From Aegilops tauschii subsp. strangulata (taxonomy: Eukaryota > Streptophyta > Magnoliopsida > Poales > Poaceae): a stretch of DNA of 64,000 nucleotides. The stretch covers positions 51,348,242 to 51,412,241 of the forward strand of contig NC_053037.3 in assembly GCF_002575655.3 (NCBI RefSeq). Reading direction: 5' to 3'. This document shows, piece by piece, positions 34,124 to 44,640 of the stretch (positions within the stretch are counted from its first letter, which is position 1; each line of letters starts with the position of its first letter). A program made the position numbers and the translations under genes. Under the pieces are notes generated by a model. It was given only the letters and a program-made list of their open reading frames with translations, was not told the origin of the DNA and ran no database searches.

Positions 34124-37100
34124 TGTAACACCCCGATAGTTCAGCTACAGTAATCCCCTTTTAATGATGCCTTGTCATCATTGTTACGGTTGCTAATATC
34201 ACATTGATTCAAATCCAGTCCAAATTTTAAATTCAAATTAAAGTCAAATTTCAAACTTCTCAAATATGCAAAATAAAATGTTCGCATTATTCTAAAAATT
34301 CCCCTGATCATTTGTCATGTTGAAACCAACATCATTTGGCTCTCCCTTTAATCCCTAGGAAAATATAAAGTGGCCCAACGACATATTAATTGGCTTTTTC
34401 AATTTCCAAAAATGCTTGAACAATTCCGTTGGCTCTAAAACTTTTTATGCGACACCACAATGTTGTTCTCAAATTGTGTGCCAAATTTCAAGTTTGACTA
34501 AATTCATTTTCATCACTCAAATAAATACAAACCGTGGCTAATTGAATTACAAAAAAAGGGAAAATAGAAAATGGCCTAACTAACTGCTATACCACTGGGC
34601 CTTTGATGACCACAGTACTTTTGGCCCAGCCCACACTCCCACTTACCCCCTTCCTCTCGCTACAGTACAGGAGGCAGGGCGTGGCGGCCATCCACGGCGC
34701 CATGGCCGTGGTGGCAGCCATCCACCACCTCCCCGGCGACCTACAAGTACCTCTCGACCCTCCCCCTTGGTCGAACCCTAAGCTCTCCCCCTCTTCCTCT
34801 CGCGCCGCTTATCCCTCACAACACAAACCCCAAGCGAAGCCGTCGCCATGCCGTCGTGGTCTCCGTGGCCATGGTCATCCCCGAGCTACGACCAGACGCC
34901 TAGAGGCACCGCCGACGCTTCTCCGTCGACTTCAACCATCCGAGCAAGCTGGGAGGGCCTCGCGCGTCGCCATCGAGCTCATCTCCGCCTCTGCATCTCG
35001 ACGCTCGCCGTCTTCGTTTCGGCCTCGCTGGAGCCTCCCCGAGCCCGGTTTGCACCTCTACAGGCTCATTGTGAGCCCCTCTGCCGATTCCTCGCCTCTC
35101 CCCTTCGAGTCCCTCGCCGTAGGAGCCCCACCCGAGTTAGGCCGCCGCGGCCGGAGCTTCATTTCGGCGTGCCTTGGCCGCGCTCCCGATCTACCCTTAG
35201 GCCGTCCTTGGCCGCGCCCTTCTGTGCGAGTTCGCACTCCCGCGCGCCTCTAGCCCCTCCCCACGGCTGCTCGCCGCACTCCCGCACGCGCGAGCCCAGC
35301 CGTGGCACGCCTGCTGCTGCGCTGCTCCTGTGCTGCTGGCCCTTGCTAGCTGCCGCCGCTGTTGCTCTATACGCTGCTGCTCTGGCCGCCGCTGCCCCCC
35401 TGCGCGCCCCACCTCTCGCGGCTACGCCCGCCTCAGCTGGCAGCGTCCACCTCCGCCCGGGCCTGCTCGCGCCCCCTGTGCCGAGCCTTCCCCCGGCCAG
35501 TACCATGGCCGCCGGCGTCGTACTCTACGAGTATGTACGTGCGGGCACAGCCTCACCAGAGGCCGATTTGGGCCACTGGCACATGGGCCCGAACCCCCCT
35601 GTTAATTAGGGAGGCCCTAATTAGTTCAGCCCAAAACCCCCTAATTAAGCTCAGTAAATTTAGTCAAGAACCTGCTAACTAAAATGAGTCCATGACAATT
35701 GGGACCCACATACACTGTTCACTTTGGACTAGTCAAAATATTGACTGGGTCAACCCAACCCCTGGCCCCACATGTCGTACACATGCACACATTGCTGGGT
35801 ACACTCCTGTGTACCCATAGCAATTTGTCTGTTTTTTATTTCGAATTAAATTAAATGTAGAAATTCCAAAATTTATTTAAATCTTTGAAAAGTCATATAA
35901 AATAATCTGTAACTCGGATTAAAATGTTTTCTATATGAAAGTTGTTCAGAAAAATCCAACGAATCCGAATACGCGGTCCGTTCATCCGTCAGATGCCTCT
36001 AACTATCTGAACATGGAACTTTCCCCCTCCGGTCATCTGTCTGACACAGGTCCGGAACCGGGAAAACATTCCCGGTTGACTTCCCCCTTCGCCGGTATCG
36101 TGTAGCACCGCGTTAGAACACGTCTAGCTCTGCATATTGCCATGTATGCTTTGTGATGCTATGTTTGCTTTATATTTACTGTTTCTTCCCCCTTTTCTCT
36201 CCGGTAGACCCCGAGACCGCTGTTGATCCGGTGATCGACTACTTCACCGTCGGGTCCGTATCTGTCTGCCGAGCAACCAGGCAAGCCCCCCCTTTGATCA
36301 TCCCGATATCGCCCATTCCATTCTCTCATGCTTGCATTAGATTTTGCTACTGTTATTGTTTGCTCCTATTCTGATGCATAGCCTGCTTTTGTAACCTGTT
36401 TATTGTTACCTACGTGCTTATCCTAAATTGCTTAGTATAGGTTGGTTAGTGATCCATCAGAGACCCCCACCTTGTCCTTGTTGCCCCTGCTTCATCATTG
36501 AAGACCCGATGAACGGGATCGAAGACCAGGCCCCGGCACCGCACATCACTTTCACCTTAGTTGCTCGACACTACTGGGTTAATATCGAGTGCCGAGGGTG
36601 AGACCTCTACAGCACTTCTGATTTTAACCCTGTAGTGTAGCTATTCGGTCGTGGTCATCGAGGGTGATTCCGCCTTAACCACTTCCGATACGACTCTGTC
36701 GTGCAACCCCTCAAGTGTGAACCTCGGGCGTGGTTCCTCTTACGTTCACCTTGAGATTGCATCGAATGGAATTCACCGGGGGTGATTCCTCGGGTTTTCC
36801 CTACTTGGACTTTACCACTATTACTTGGAAAGACGGGTCGGCCCTGAGGGGTACCCGCGCGAGCTTAATTGCGAGTGATGTGTAGTCGGGTTGACCTGGA
36901 GGGTGCCCGCGAGAAAATTACGAGGCTTGGCCGGGCATTCCTAGCCCTTGCCGCAAGTCCTCGAGACGGGATGACGGGGTCACATCTTTCGTGAGTCTCT
37001 GCTTGTTACCGTGCGTTCCTAATCCACTACGATTTGGATATTTGATCCGAGGGGCCTCTGGCCTGATAGCACTAACCATCACGTGGGCATTGTATGGGCG

Positions 37101-38234
37101 TTCTGCATCGCATGCATCAGCCGAAGCTTAATAGACGTCAGCGACTGACCGGCGCGCGCCGGGTTGGACTGGTAAGCACCTGCCTTTTTTTAGGAGGTAG
37201 CTAGGTCTGCTCACCGGCCGCATTCGCAACATGCAGGAGTTCCTGGGGCGATGGCCCATGACCCCTGGGGGCATAGGTTTAGTCCGGCGTGTTGACCTCT
37301 CTATTAATCCTAGGTCGGGTTGCGGCGTATTGTTTGGCCGAGGCCGGGCATGACCCAGGAAAGTGTGTCCGGCCGGAGTTAATCGAGCGTGGTGGGTAAG
37401 TTGGTGCACCCCTGCAGGGAAGAAAACATCTATCGATAGTCTGTCCTACGGTAACGGACACTTGGAGTTGTATCCCGATCGATACAACTAGAACTGGATA
37501 CTTGTGATGAGAATTAGATTATGATGAGAACTGGATAGTATGGCTCTGGGATTGCCTTCTCGCAGGGAGTCGAGAAAGGATCTCTGGCCGAGGTTGATAA
37601 CACTTCTACCACTTTACTTTATGCTACTCTTATCTCTTCTGATGCCGCAAGATGCTTGGAGCTGCTTGAAGATGCTAGTCTTCGATAGGCTAGGCTTTCC
37701 CCTTCTCTTCTAGCATTCTGCAGTCCGGTCCATAGATACAACCCATTTCATTGATACCGATGCATATGTAGTGTAGATCCTTGCTTGCGAGTACTTTGGA
37801 TGAGTACTCACGGTTGCTTTGCTCCCCCTTTGCCCCTTTCTTCTTCTTCCGGTTGATGCAATCAGATACCGGAGCCCAGGAGCCAGATGCCACCACCGAT
37901 GCCTACTACTACGTAGAGACCGCCGACGACCAGGAGTAGTTAGGAGGCTCCCAGGCAGGAGGCCTTGCCTTTTCGATCGTTGTTGCTTTTGTGCTAGCCT
38001 TCTTAAGGCAAACTTATTTAACTTATCTCTGTACTCAGATATTGTTGCTTCCGCTGACTCTTGTGTATTTGAGCTTATGTATTCAAGCCCTCGAGGCCCA
38101 TAGCTTGTAATATAAAGCTTGTATTATTTTATTTGTGTCTAGAGTTGTGTTGTGATATCTTCCCGTGAGTTTTTGATCTTGATCGTACACATTTGCGTGT
38201 ATGATTAGTGTACGATTGACTCGAGGGCGTCACA
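34124..38234 (+). repeat. LARD LTR 3 (3')
   Basis: 4111 bp, starting TGTAACACC and ending CGTCACA, followed by the target-site copy TCCAA. It is very close to LTR 2 throughout. Confidence 0.85.
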
Positions 38235-38275
38235 TCCAAGGCCGGGCTCGGTGATCGCCGATGCGTTATTCATAG

Positions 38276-38536
38276 CTAGGTGGAGAAGCCCAGCAACGAC
38301 CAACAACGAGGTACACCTTGCGGCGGAGACCGTTCCCCAGTCCGGTGTTGTGGCTGCCGCCACCGCTGTAGGAAACGGCCCATGAGCTTGGTAGGCGGCT
38401 TGTCGGGAGCTTTGGCCGGCAGCCGTGGGAGCCATCTCTTCCACGCGCTGATCGTGGCCAGCGCCACCACGGCGCGCGCACAGGCTATCACCACCGTGAG
38501 GGCATCTCCTCCAAGATAATGCCCGCACAGGATCAT
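38276..38536 (-). CDS. Hypothetical 86-residue protein next to the LARD insertion
   Basis: An ATG at 38536 opens a frame of 86 residues: MILCGHYLGGDALTVV, a hydrophobic stretch to about residue 30, then a basic, Pro-rich part (SAWKRWLPRLPAKAPDKPPT). A good TATA box (CTATAAAAG) lies about 95 bp upstream, and a second one (GCCTATAAAAAC) near 38905. The C-terminal third reads like low-quality sequence and may be intron, so the true protein could splice to another frame that continues across the retroelement target site. I do not recognise a family. It may be a chance frame. Confidence 0.3.
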   Translation of the reverse strand: MILCGHYLGGDALTVVIACARAVVALATISAWKRWLPRLPAKAPDKPPTKLMGRFLQRWRQPQHRTGERSPPQGVPRCWSLLGFST

Positions 38537-38630
38537 TCGAGAGATGGTGCTGCAGCAGGAGGAGGTGGGTCGAGGTCTCGAGGAGAACGGGGAGGAAGGC
38601 GAGGTAGCGGTCGTCAGGAGAGGTGAGTAG

Positions 38631-38639
38631 CTTTTATAG
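38631..38639 (-). promoter_or_regulatory. Candidate TATA box
   Basis: CTATAAAAG on the minus strand, within TTGCCTATAAAAGC, about 95 bp before the candidate start codon at 38536. The spacing would place a transcription start near 38605 and a roughly 70-nt CT-rich leader. Confidence 0.35.
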
Positions 38640-39039
38640 GCAAGTAAAGCAGCATAGCTTAGCGGCACGGGATTCGACCAGTGATTTATCCACGATGGCG
38701 GCGGCGGCGCGTCTGCATGTGAGGTGCTGTCCGCCGGGCAGAGAAAGAATGGGGCCGCTTCCAGGCGGGCTGCAAGCCACCTCTTGACGGTGGAGCGGGG
38801 GACGGGCAAGACGAAAGGTAAAGCGGGGTAGGGAAGAAGGGTCGGGGTGGCTACTTCTGCTTCGCGGCAGACTGAAAGGTGATGCTGCCGCGAACAGTTT
38901 TTATAGGCTCCTAACAACAGTGAAGCGGTGGTTAATCCATGCACGCGTTCGATAGGATCCTTCGGGAGAGATGGGGATAAATCGGCAGCCATGCAACACA
39001 CCTCTTCATAAAGGCAAAAAAACAAGAAAGCATGCAACC

Positions 39040-39899
39040 GAATGGCGGTTCACAGATGCATCTAAATAGGAAGCAGACAAAAAATATGTAGCCATGCAGC
39101 CCATGTGCCGGCAGGAGGAATGTCTCACATCCAATGTGAAATTGCTAGAGCCACCCCAAAGTGTACCTAGCCATATCCCCCAGTAAACAACATGGCGTGA
39201 CCCGATTGGCCGGTTTCTCACTGATAGAAAAAAGTCAAAAAAACAGGGTAAAAGAAACCTAGTCAGGTTTAGTATATTAACAGACAATTATCTGAACCAA
39301 AATGCTAAAGACACCCCAAGTGCACACGAAAAAATGCGCATCAGTTAAGAAAAATTTGATCGAAGGCCTACGGCCACACGCGTTTTCTACCCTGTAGCCT
39401 CCCAAACAAATGCACGTGTCAAAAATTGATAGACCTCCCAGTCCCCATCGGCCAAGTGGAGAGACGTGGGGGCAAAAATCTCCCCGGATATAGAGGTTTG
39501 GGTATGCTCTTTGAGAGAATTGAAATGACTGTTCAAAAATAATTCAGATCATTTATTAAGAACTAAAATTAGATTATTTAAACGTGTGAAATGACTTTTT
39601 TTAATAAATGAAATCAAATTCTTGAAGTGAAATAAGTTGACTGAAATGTTGATATTTGAACGTGCTTGAAAAGTATCCAAGATTGGTCTTGTTGCAAATG
39701 TTTGTGTGCCAGGAGTTCAGATATATAGAAATTTTCAAAAATATTGTTTGAGAACATATTGATGATTTAAATTAGCAAAGTTGAGATGAAATGTTGGATT
39801 TGTTCTGTGAGAGAAGAGAGAGAGTGCTTGTCACATTCCTGCAATGCGTACAACTAAAAGCAAAGGACAGTGGTGGTCTAGCTAGGTGAAATACCAGTA
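39040..39899. other. No gene; AT-rich repeat texture
   Basis: From 39040 to about 39500 I recognise nothing. From about 39520 to 39800 the sequence has the GAAATGA/TTTGAAATAA texture of 16900-17700 and is probably a diverged copy of that repeat. No coding frame is supported. Confidence 0.4.
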
Positions 39900-39979
39900 T
39901 TCAATAAACTTGAGAAAAACATTTCTATACAACATTGGGGTGCAACATATGGTTTGACGTGGCATGAGAACATTGGCTA

Positions 39980-40330
39980 ACGCGTTGCCAGTAGCTACTG
40001 GCACCGCTTGATTTTCCTAGTGAAAACTGAAAAAAAAACACAAAAAAAAAAAAAAAAAGAACAGTGAAGAAACAAAGAAAACTGGTAAGAACCATGAAAA
40101 AAACAAGAAAACGATAAAAAGAAGAGAAAAACAGAAGAAAAAATATAAAGAAAAACGAAATAAAAATAAAAATAAAAATAAACCATGGGGAAAGCGATGC
40201 AGCGAACGAATACAACAGATTGAAATCTAGTGAACGGAAAAAAAATAGTGCATATGGGCCAGCCCAGTAGCTACGAGTGGGAGGGAATCCCTCAACGAGA
40301 CGGAAGGAGCACGCACACTATGCGAGATAT
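39980..40330. repeat. Duplicated A-rich block A
   Basis: A-rich run (AAGAAAACTGGTAAGAACC, AAAAACAAGAAAACG) followed by GCGAACGAATACAAC and ATCCCTCAACGAGACGGAAGG. A related copy lies at 42080-42490. The T-rich complement produces meaningless Phe-rich frames. Confidence 0.6.
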
Positions 40331-40616
40331 TGCGAAATCACTAATTGAGAAGTACTCTGTGCAAAAATCACTCCCACCTTCCCAGGTTTCAACAAGTGGC
40401 GCGCTGCATGTGCACCACTTGTCACAACCTGAGAGTTTCCCTTTTTTTTCTTAATCCGTTTATTTAAAACGTTTTATCTCTTAAAGCGTGCGTCCAAATC
40501 TCGAACTGTTTTCACCGTTGGATTCCTCGCGTCGAGCTCTTAAAAACTAGGTCCTATGTTGATAGGTTTTGAAGAACCTTTTCTCACAAAAAACCGGACA
40601 AAAAAGCCGAACTGGG

Positions 40617-40960
40617 AGCACGGGTTTTTCCCCTTTCCGAAAGAGGCACGCCGTACCTCTCGGGGAAGCAAAACCGTGCCTCTCACGGAAGAAAAAAAAT
40701 AGAAAATGCATTTTTTTTCGAGAGGCACGACGGTGCCTCTCGCGAAAACACAACCGTGCCTCTCGCAGAAGAAAAAACAAAAAATGCAATTTTCTTTGTT
40801 TCCGAGAGGCACGGCCGTGATTCTCGCGAAAGCACAACCGTGCCTCTCGCGGAGGAAAAAAAACAGAAAACGCGTATTTTTCCCCATTTTCGAGAGTCAT
40901 GGCCGTGACTCTGGCGAAACCAAAATCGTGCCTTTGACGGAAGCAAAACCGTGACTCTCG
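40617..40960. repeat. Tandem palindromic repeat built on GAGGCACG
   Basis: About four units of 80-90 bp, each containing a short dyad such as GAGAGGCACGACGGTGCCTC followed by a second CCGTGCCTCTCGC and an A-rich spacer. The last unit has decayed (GAGAGTCATGGCCGTGACTC). There is no protein-coding sense. Similar repeats are, as far as I recall, common in Triticeae class II elements. Confidence 0.65.
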
Positions 40961-41231
40961 TGAAAAAAAATATGTTTTTTTGCGCAAAAATATATATTTT
41001 TTTCAAAAAGAAAATTGATCCAAAAGCTAAGGAAGACCGGTGGAAAAATGAAACGTCAAAAAAAGCCTAGAAAAAACCGTTTAAAGCCAAAAATGCGCGC
41101 GGAAATATAAAAAAATTCAGAGGGAGCGCCCAGAGCGCGACACGTGGTGGCCGGCTGAGAGCACGCCAAGTGGCGCTGATCGTTGTGAGGCTCCCGAAAG
41201 AGCGCTCGTCAACTAGTTGCTCCCGAGATAT

Positions 41232-41680
41232 TGTGGCCGCGCTAAGCATGTACCTTACACACTGATTTTTGTTGCCTTTTCTCTTCTGTTTTTCCCATAA
41301 ATTTGTTTGCAAAACTCCAACAAATACATTCACAACATTTAGAAGGATATTCTTATATTACAAAAAAATTGTTCTAAATGTTCATCATGTGCTTGAAAAA
41401 GTTTCGTTGCATGATTAAATAACATTTATCTTGCCTTTAAAAAATGTTTACGTTTATAAAAAAATCGTCATGTTTACTCCTTTTTTTACAAAACAACTTG
41501 AATTTTCTTTAAATGTAAAAGAACCATGAATAGAAAAAAAGATAAAAATAAAAAACAAAAGGAGGGGGGAAAGAAAATAAAAAACAAACAGACAAATTGT
41601 AAGAATAAGAAAAATGTTAATAAAGCTTTTGAAAATGTTAAATGTGTATAGCAAAAATGTTAACCATGTATTCAAAAAAG
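41232..41680. repeat. Duplicated block B
   Basis: Contains CACTGATTTTTGTTGC, ACATTTAGAAGGATATTCTT and TGCATGATTAAATAACATTT in this order. The same order is present at 42489-42880 with moderate divergence, an offset of about 1257 bp. Confidence 0.65.
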
Positions 41681-41960
41681 GTTAATCTTGTATTTGAAAA
41701 ATGTTAATCAAGCATTTGAAAAATGTTTAAAAAGTTTATAGAAAAAACATTGACCATATATTAAAAAATGTTAATCTTGTATTTGAAAAACGTAGCCAAC
41801 CATTTCAAAAATGTTAAAAATGTGTATAGAAAAAGTGTTGACCATGTACTCAAAATATGTTAATGTTGTTGAAAATTGTTAAACTTTTATTTGAAAAATG
41901 TTAAACGGGTATTAGAAAAAGGTATTAGATATATACAAAAAATGTACAGTGTGTATGGAA
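41610..41960. repeat. Imperfect minisatellite (GTTAAT...TTTGAAAAAT)
   Basis: Repeated 20-35-bp units of the form AAAATGTTAATCTTGTATTT then GAAAAATG, with variants (AACCATGTATT, GACCATATATT). It is AT-rich, degenerate and non-coding, and lies between blocks B and A'. Confidence 0.6.
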
Positions 41961-42079
41961 AAAAGTAGACATGAACAAATATTTCAAAAATATTCATCAT
42001 GTATTTCAATATGCTAAACATGTATATATAAAATATTCTGATGTACATGAAAGGTGTTGAATGTGTACAGAAAACCAAG

Positions 42080-42490
42080 AAACAAAGATACCGGAAAAAC
42101 CAAAGAAAACTAAGAAAGAGACAAGAAAATGAAGGAAAGAAGAAAGAAAATAAAAGCCTAATGAAAACTGAGAAAAAACAACAGAAAATATAAAAACACG
42201 AAGAGAACAAAAAAAAGAAGAACGGTGATAAACAAAGAAAACCGGTGAGAACCATGAAAAAAACGATGAAAAACAATAGAAAAACAGAAAATAGAAGAAA
42301 ACCGTAAGATAAAAAGGGAAAAAATAAAAATAAACTCTGGGGAAACCAACGCAGCTAACGAATACAACAAATTGAAGAAATCTAGCGAACGAAAAAATAG
42401 TGAATATGTGCCAGCCCGGTAGCTACAAGTGGGAAGGAATCCTTCAGCGAGACGGAAGGAGCACTCGCACCATGCCAGATATTGTCGTCG
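42080..42490. repeat. Duplicated A-rich block A' (copy of 39980-40330)
   Basis: Shares with block A the AAGAAAACCGGTGAGAACC-like run, the GCTAACGAATACAAC motif and CCTTCAGCGAGACGGAAGG. It is followed directly by block B', whereas block A is separated from block B by the palindromic repeat. Confidence 0.6.
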
Positions 42491-42880
42491 TGGTAAGCAT
42501 GTCTATTACGCACTGATTTTTGTTGCTTTTTTCTCTTCCATTCTTCCATCATTTTGTTTTAAAAACTCCAAAAAATACATTGACAACATTTAGAAGGATA
42601 TTCTTATATTTTACAAAAAAATTGTTCTTAATGTTCATCGTGTGCTTCAAAAAGTGTGTTGCATGATTAAATAACATTTATCTTGCCTCTAAAAAATGTT
42701 TACGTTTATAAAAAATCATCATGTTTACTCCTTATTTTACAAAAGCTAGAATTTTCTTTAGATGTGAAAGAACCATGAATATAGAAAAGAAGAAGAGAAA
42801 AACAAACAACAAAAGGGAGGGGGCAAAGAGAACAGAAAACAAACAAAAAAATTGTAAGAAAAGAAAACTGGACGGAAGCT
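42489..42880. repeat. Duplicated block B' (copy of 41232-41680)
   Basis: Carries the same ordered motifs as block B, ending in the AAAGAACCATGAAT and GGGAGGGGG sequences. The A/B and A'/B' pairs suggest a segmental duplication inside one large unclassified transposon. Confidence 0.6.
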
Positions 42881-43009
42881 TTCAAAACCATATGGAAGAT
42901 TCCAAAACTACTCCCCACTCTGCCGTAGAAGCTTCCAAAACCGCACGAAGCAGCCACTCTTGAGCTGGCTCCCTCGAGCGAGTAGAAGGTGAGCGCTTGC
43001 TCTCTAGAG

Positions 43010-43139
43010 GCCTGTTCGGACTCACTCCCACTCCGCAGCTCCGCTCCGGAGCGGAGTGGCATGCAACTATAATCTACGGAGTGGCCAGAAGGGCGCTCCG
43101 TTCCGTGGCGTGGGAGTGGAGGCTTTCCAAACAAAATCT
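43010..43139. mobile_element. hAT-like MITE
   Basis: About 130 bp with imperfect inverted ends: left GGCCTGTTCGGACTCACTCC, right complement TTTTGTTTGGAAAGCCTCCA, and a further palindrome CTCCGCTCCGGAGCGGAG inside. The flanks share TCTAG. Terminus style and size fit small hAT-type MITEs of grasses; boundaries are good to a few bases. Confidence 0.45.
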
Positions 43140-43916
43140 AGGTATAGCATCCACGTTGGGTTCAAGAGGAGCAGCGTGCACATCCAGCTTGGCGACGCGC
43201 TTTCGCCTTGTTCGTTCTTCGCAGACTTTTGGACGTGCAGAACGATCGGCCGCTCACGCACCGGAGTCCGGCCAATCGTTCCGGTGCCAACCTGACCATG
43301 CATTGCAGTGGGGTTCCAGCGCCAACCGCGACGGCGCATTTTAGTTAGGTGGCCACCGCCCAACAGTATACAATATTTGTTTTGAACTTGGAGACGCGAG
43401 TAGTGGAGCACACTTCACTTCACTCCACTCCACCTCACGCTGTATCCGGGGGTCATCTCTCGCGACTCGATCGCACCATCGACCTGCCAACCGACCGACA
43501 GACCTTCTAGAAAGGAACTACAGGTGCACATGCCACCTAACCTTCTAGTAGATTTAGAAATCAAATCTGGTTGGAACTTGGAACTTACTTAATTGCCTAA
43601 CCACGGAGCACTAGCTGACTAGCACAGCATCTGCAACCCACTACACATTTCACATTTGGACCAACGGCGCTGCGTGCCACAAAGTCATCAAGCACCACCG
43701 CGCCCTGCATGGAATCTTGGAGTTGGCCGTGTGCGTCTACATGATTGTAAGCTTGGTTAACTCTCTTCGGACAGAGGCTGTTCTGAGTTATGGTTCAGCT
43801 GGAGCATAGGTCCAGGCCACATGATTCAAAGATGTTCACCTACATACATGCCACATTAATTTATACAGGCCAATGCAACTAAAATAGAAGATGTTAAAAG
43901 TCATATTCTAATCCCA
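43140..43916. other. No recognised feature
   Basis: Mixed, moderately GC-rich sequence between two MITEs. Short frames occur on both strands without recognisable domains or splice logic. Confidence 0.4.
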
Positions 43917-44263
43917 AGATCAAATGCACCCTGATGAACAGAAAAAAATTAAAATATTCACAAATCTGAATTTTTTGATAAACTTTGACAAATATTTTGT
44001 ATGCTAACCAAATTTCAGCACGAAATGACATACGTGGAACTCGTGGCAAAAAAAAATTCAGTACTCCAAGATGTTTTCAAAACTAGCATTTTTGGGGCAT
44101 CAGTTTTGTTTTTTTGCCACGACTTCCACCAATGTCGTTTCGTGCTGAAATTTTGCAAGCATACAAAACATTTGTCAAAGTTTACCACAAAACAAATCCA
44201 GAATTTTGAGTTGCTTTTACTATTATTTTTTATTTTACTATTCATCAAGGTGCATTTGAGCTC
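43917..44263. mobile_element. Foldback MITE with long inverted arms
   Basis: The left arm starts AGATCAAATGCACCCTGATG and the right arm ends TTCATCAAGGTGCATTTGAG. The arms match over about 150 bp (for example AAACTTTGACAAATATTTTG left, ACAAAACATTTGTCAAAGTT right; ATTTCAGCACGAAATGACAT left, GTCGTTTCGTGCTGAAATTT right). The short centre is AT-rich, there is no coding capacity, and it is probably Mutator-derived. Confidence 0.7.
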
Positions 44264-44376
44264 AGGAGCGAATGCTCCACGTCCGTCTACTTTAAATTTC
44301 TAAAGAAAAAGTAAAACTCAATGAGACAGAAAACAATATAGGATTCCTTATTGATACGGTGCTCTCCTAGTCTTCC

Positions 44377-44640
44377 TCAGGACAGCACAACAATTTTGTC
44401 CTCTGTTTCAGCGCCAACAGTTCTCAAGGTGACTAGAGAAACTCCATCACCTAAGTACAAGCACATGAGTGATACTTTAATGCAACAAGCAATAAGTTTA
44501 TACATATGTAAGCATGACACATGATACATTACCTCAGAAGGGTCTTCTAGTGAATAAAAGGATCGAGTGAACTTGGGCTCCCTCATGACGATGATGCAAA
44601 ATTTGTAGCCTTCTCATAGAGCATATGATTTTAGGATAAA
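44377..44640 (-). pseudogene. Unidentified exon-like fragment
   Basis: On the minus strand, residues including KFCIIVMREPKFTRSFYSLE lead to a donor-like site (CCTTCTGAG|GTAATG). A downstream acceptor (TACTTAG|GTGATGG) would close the frame within five codons. This reads like the last two exons of a gene, but I do not recognise the protein. Upstream minus sequence (about 44715-44770) offers another short frame with DNTQVVAVYTEDD. It could be a transposon gene remnant. Confidence 0.25.

Larger units (their letters stand above)
20056..38234 (+). mobile_element. Composite LARD retrotransposon (Sukkula-like), three LTRs and two interiors
   Basis: Structure: LTR (20056-23731), interior (23732-26873), LTR (26874-30985), interior (30986-34123), LTR (34124-38234). 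Every LTR starts TGTAACACC and ends CGTCACA. A primer-binding site for initiator Met tRNA follows the first two LTRs, and a polypurine tract precedes the second and third. Outer flanks are TCCGA (20051-20055) and TCCAA (38235-38239), near-identical 5-bp target duplications, so this began as one insertion. The interiors (about 3.14 kb) have no gag or pol frame. LTR length, interior length and non-coding content match from memory the LARD class described in Triticeae (Sukkula); the name should be confirmed by alignment. Replication would depend on proteins from an autonomous partner. Confidence 0.85.

Noticed and set aside
40617..40960. CRISPR-like array
   Set aside because: Units are degenerate, spacers are themselves repeated A-rich sequence, and the context is a plant nuclear genome.
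40540..41006. Arg/Gly repeat protein RGTVV...SREAR
   Set aside because: Translation of the palindromic GAGGCACG repeat, open in several frames on both strands because the repeat lacks stops.
39925..42370. Phe-rich minus-strand hydrophobic proteins
   Set aside because: Complement of A-rich repeat runs; not coding.
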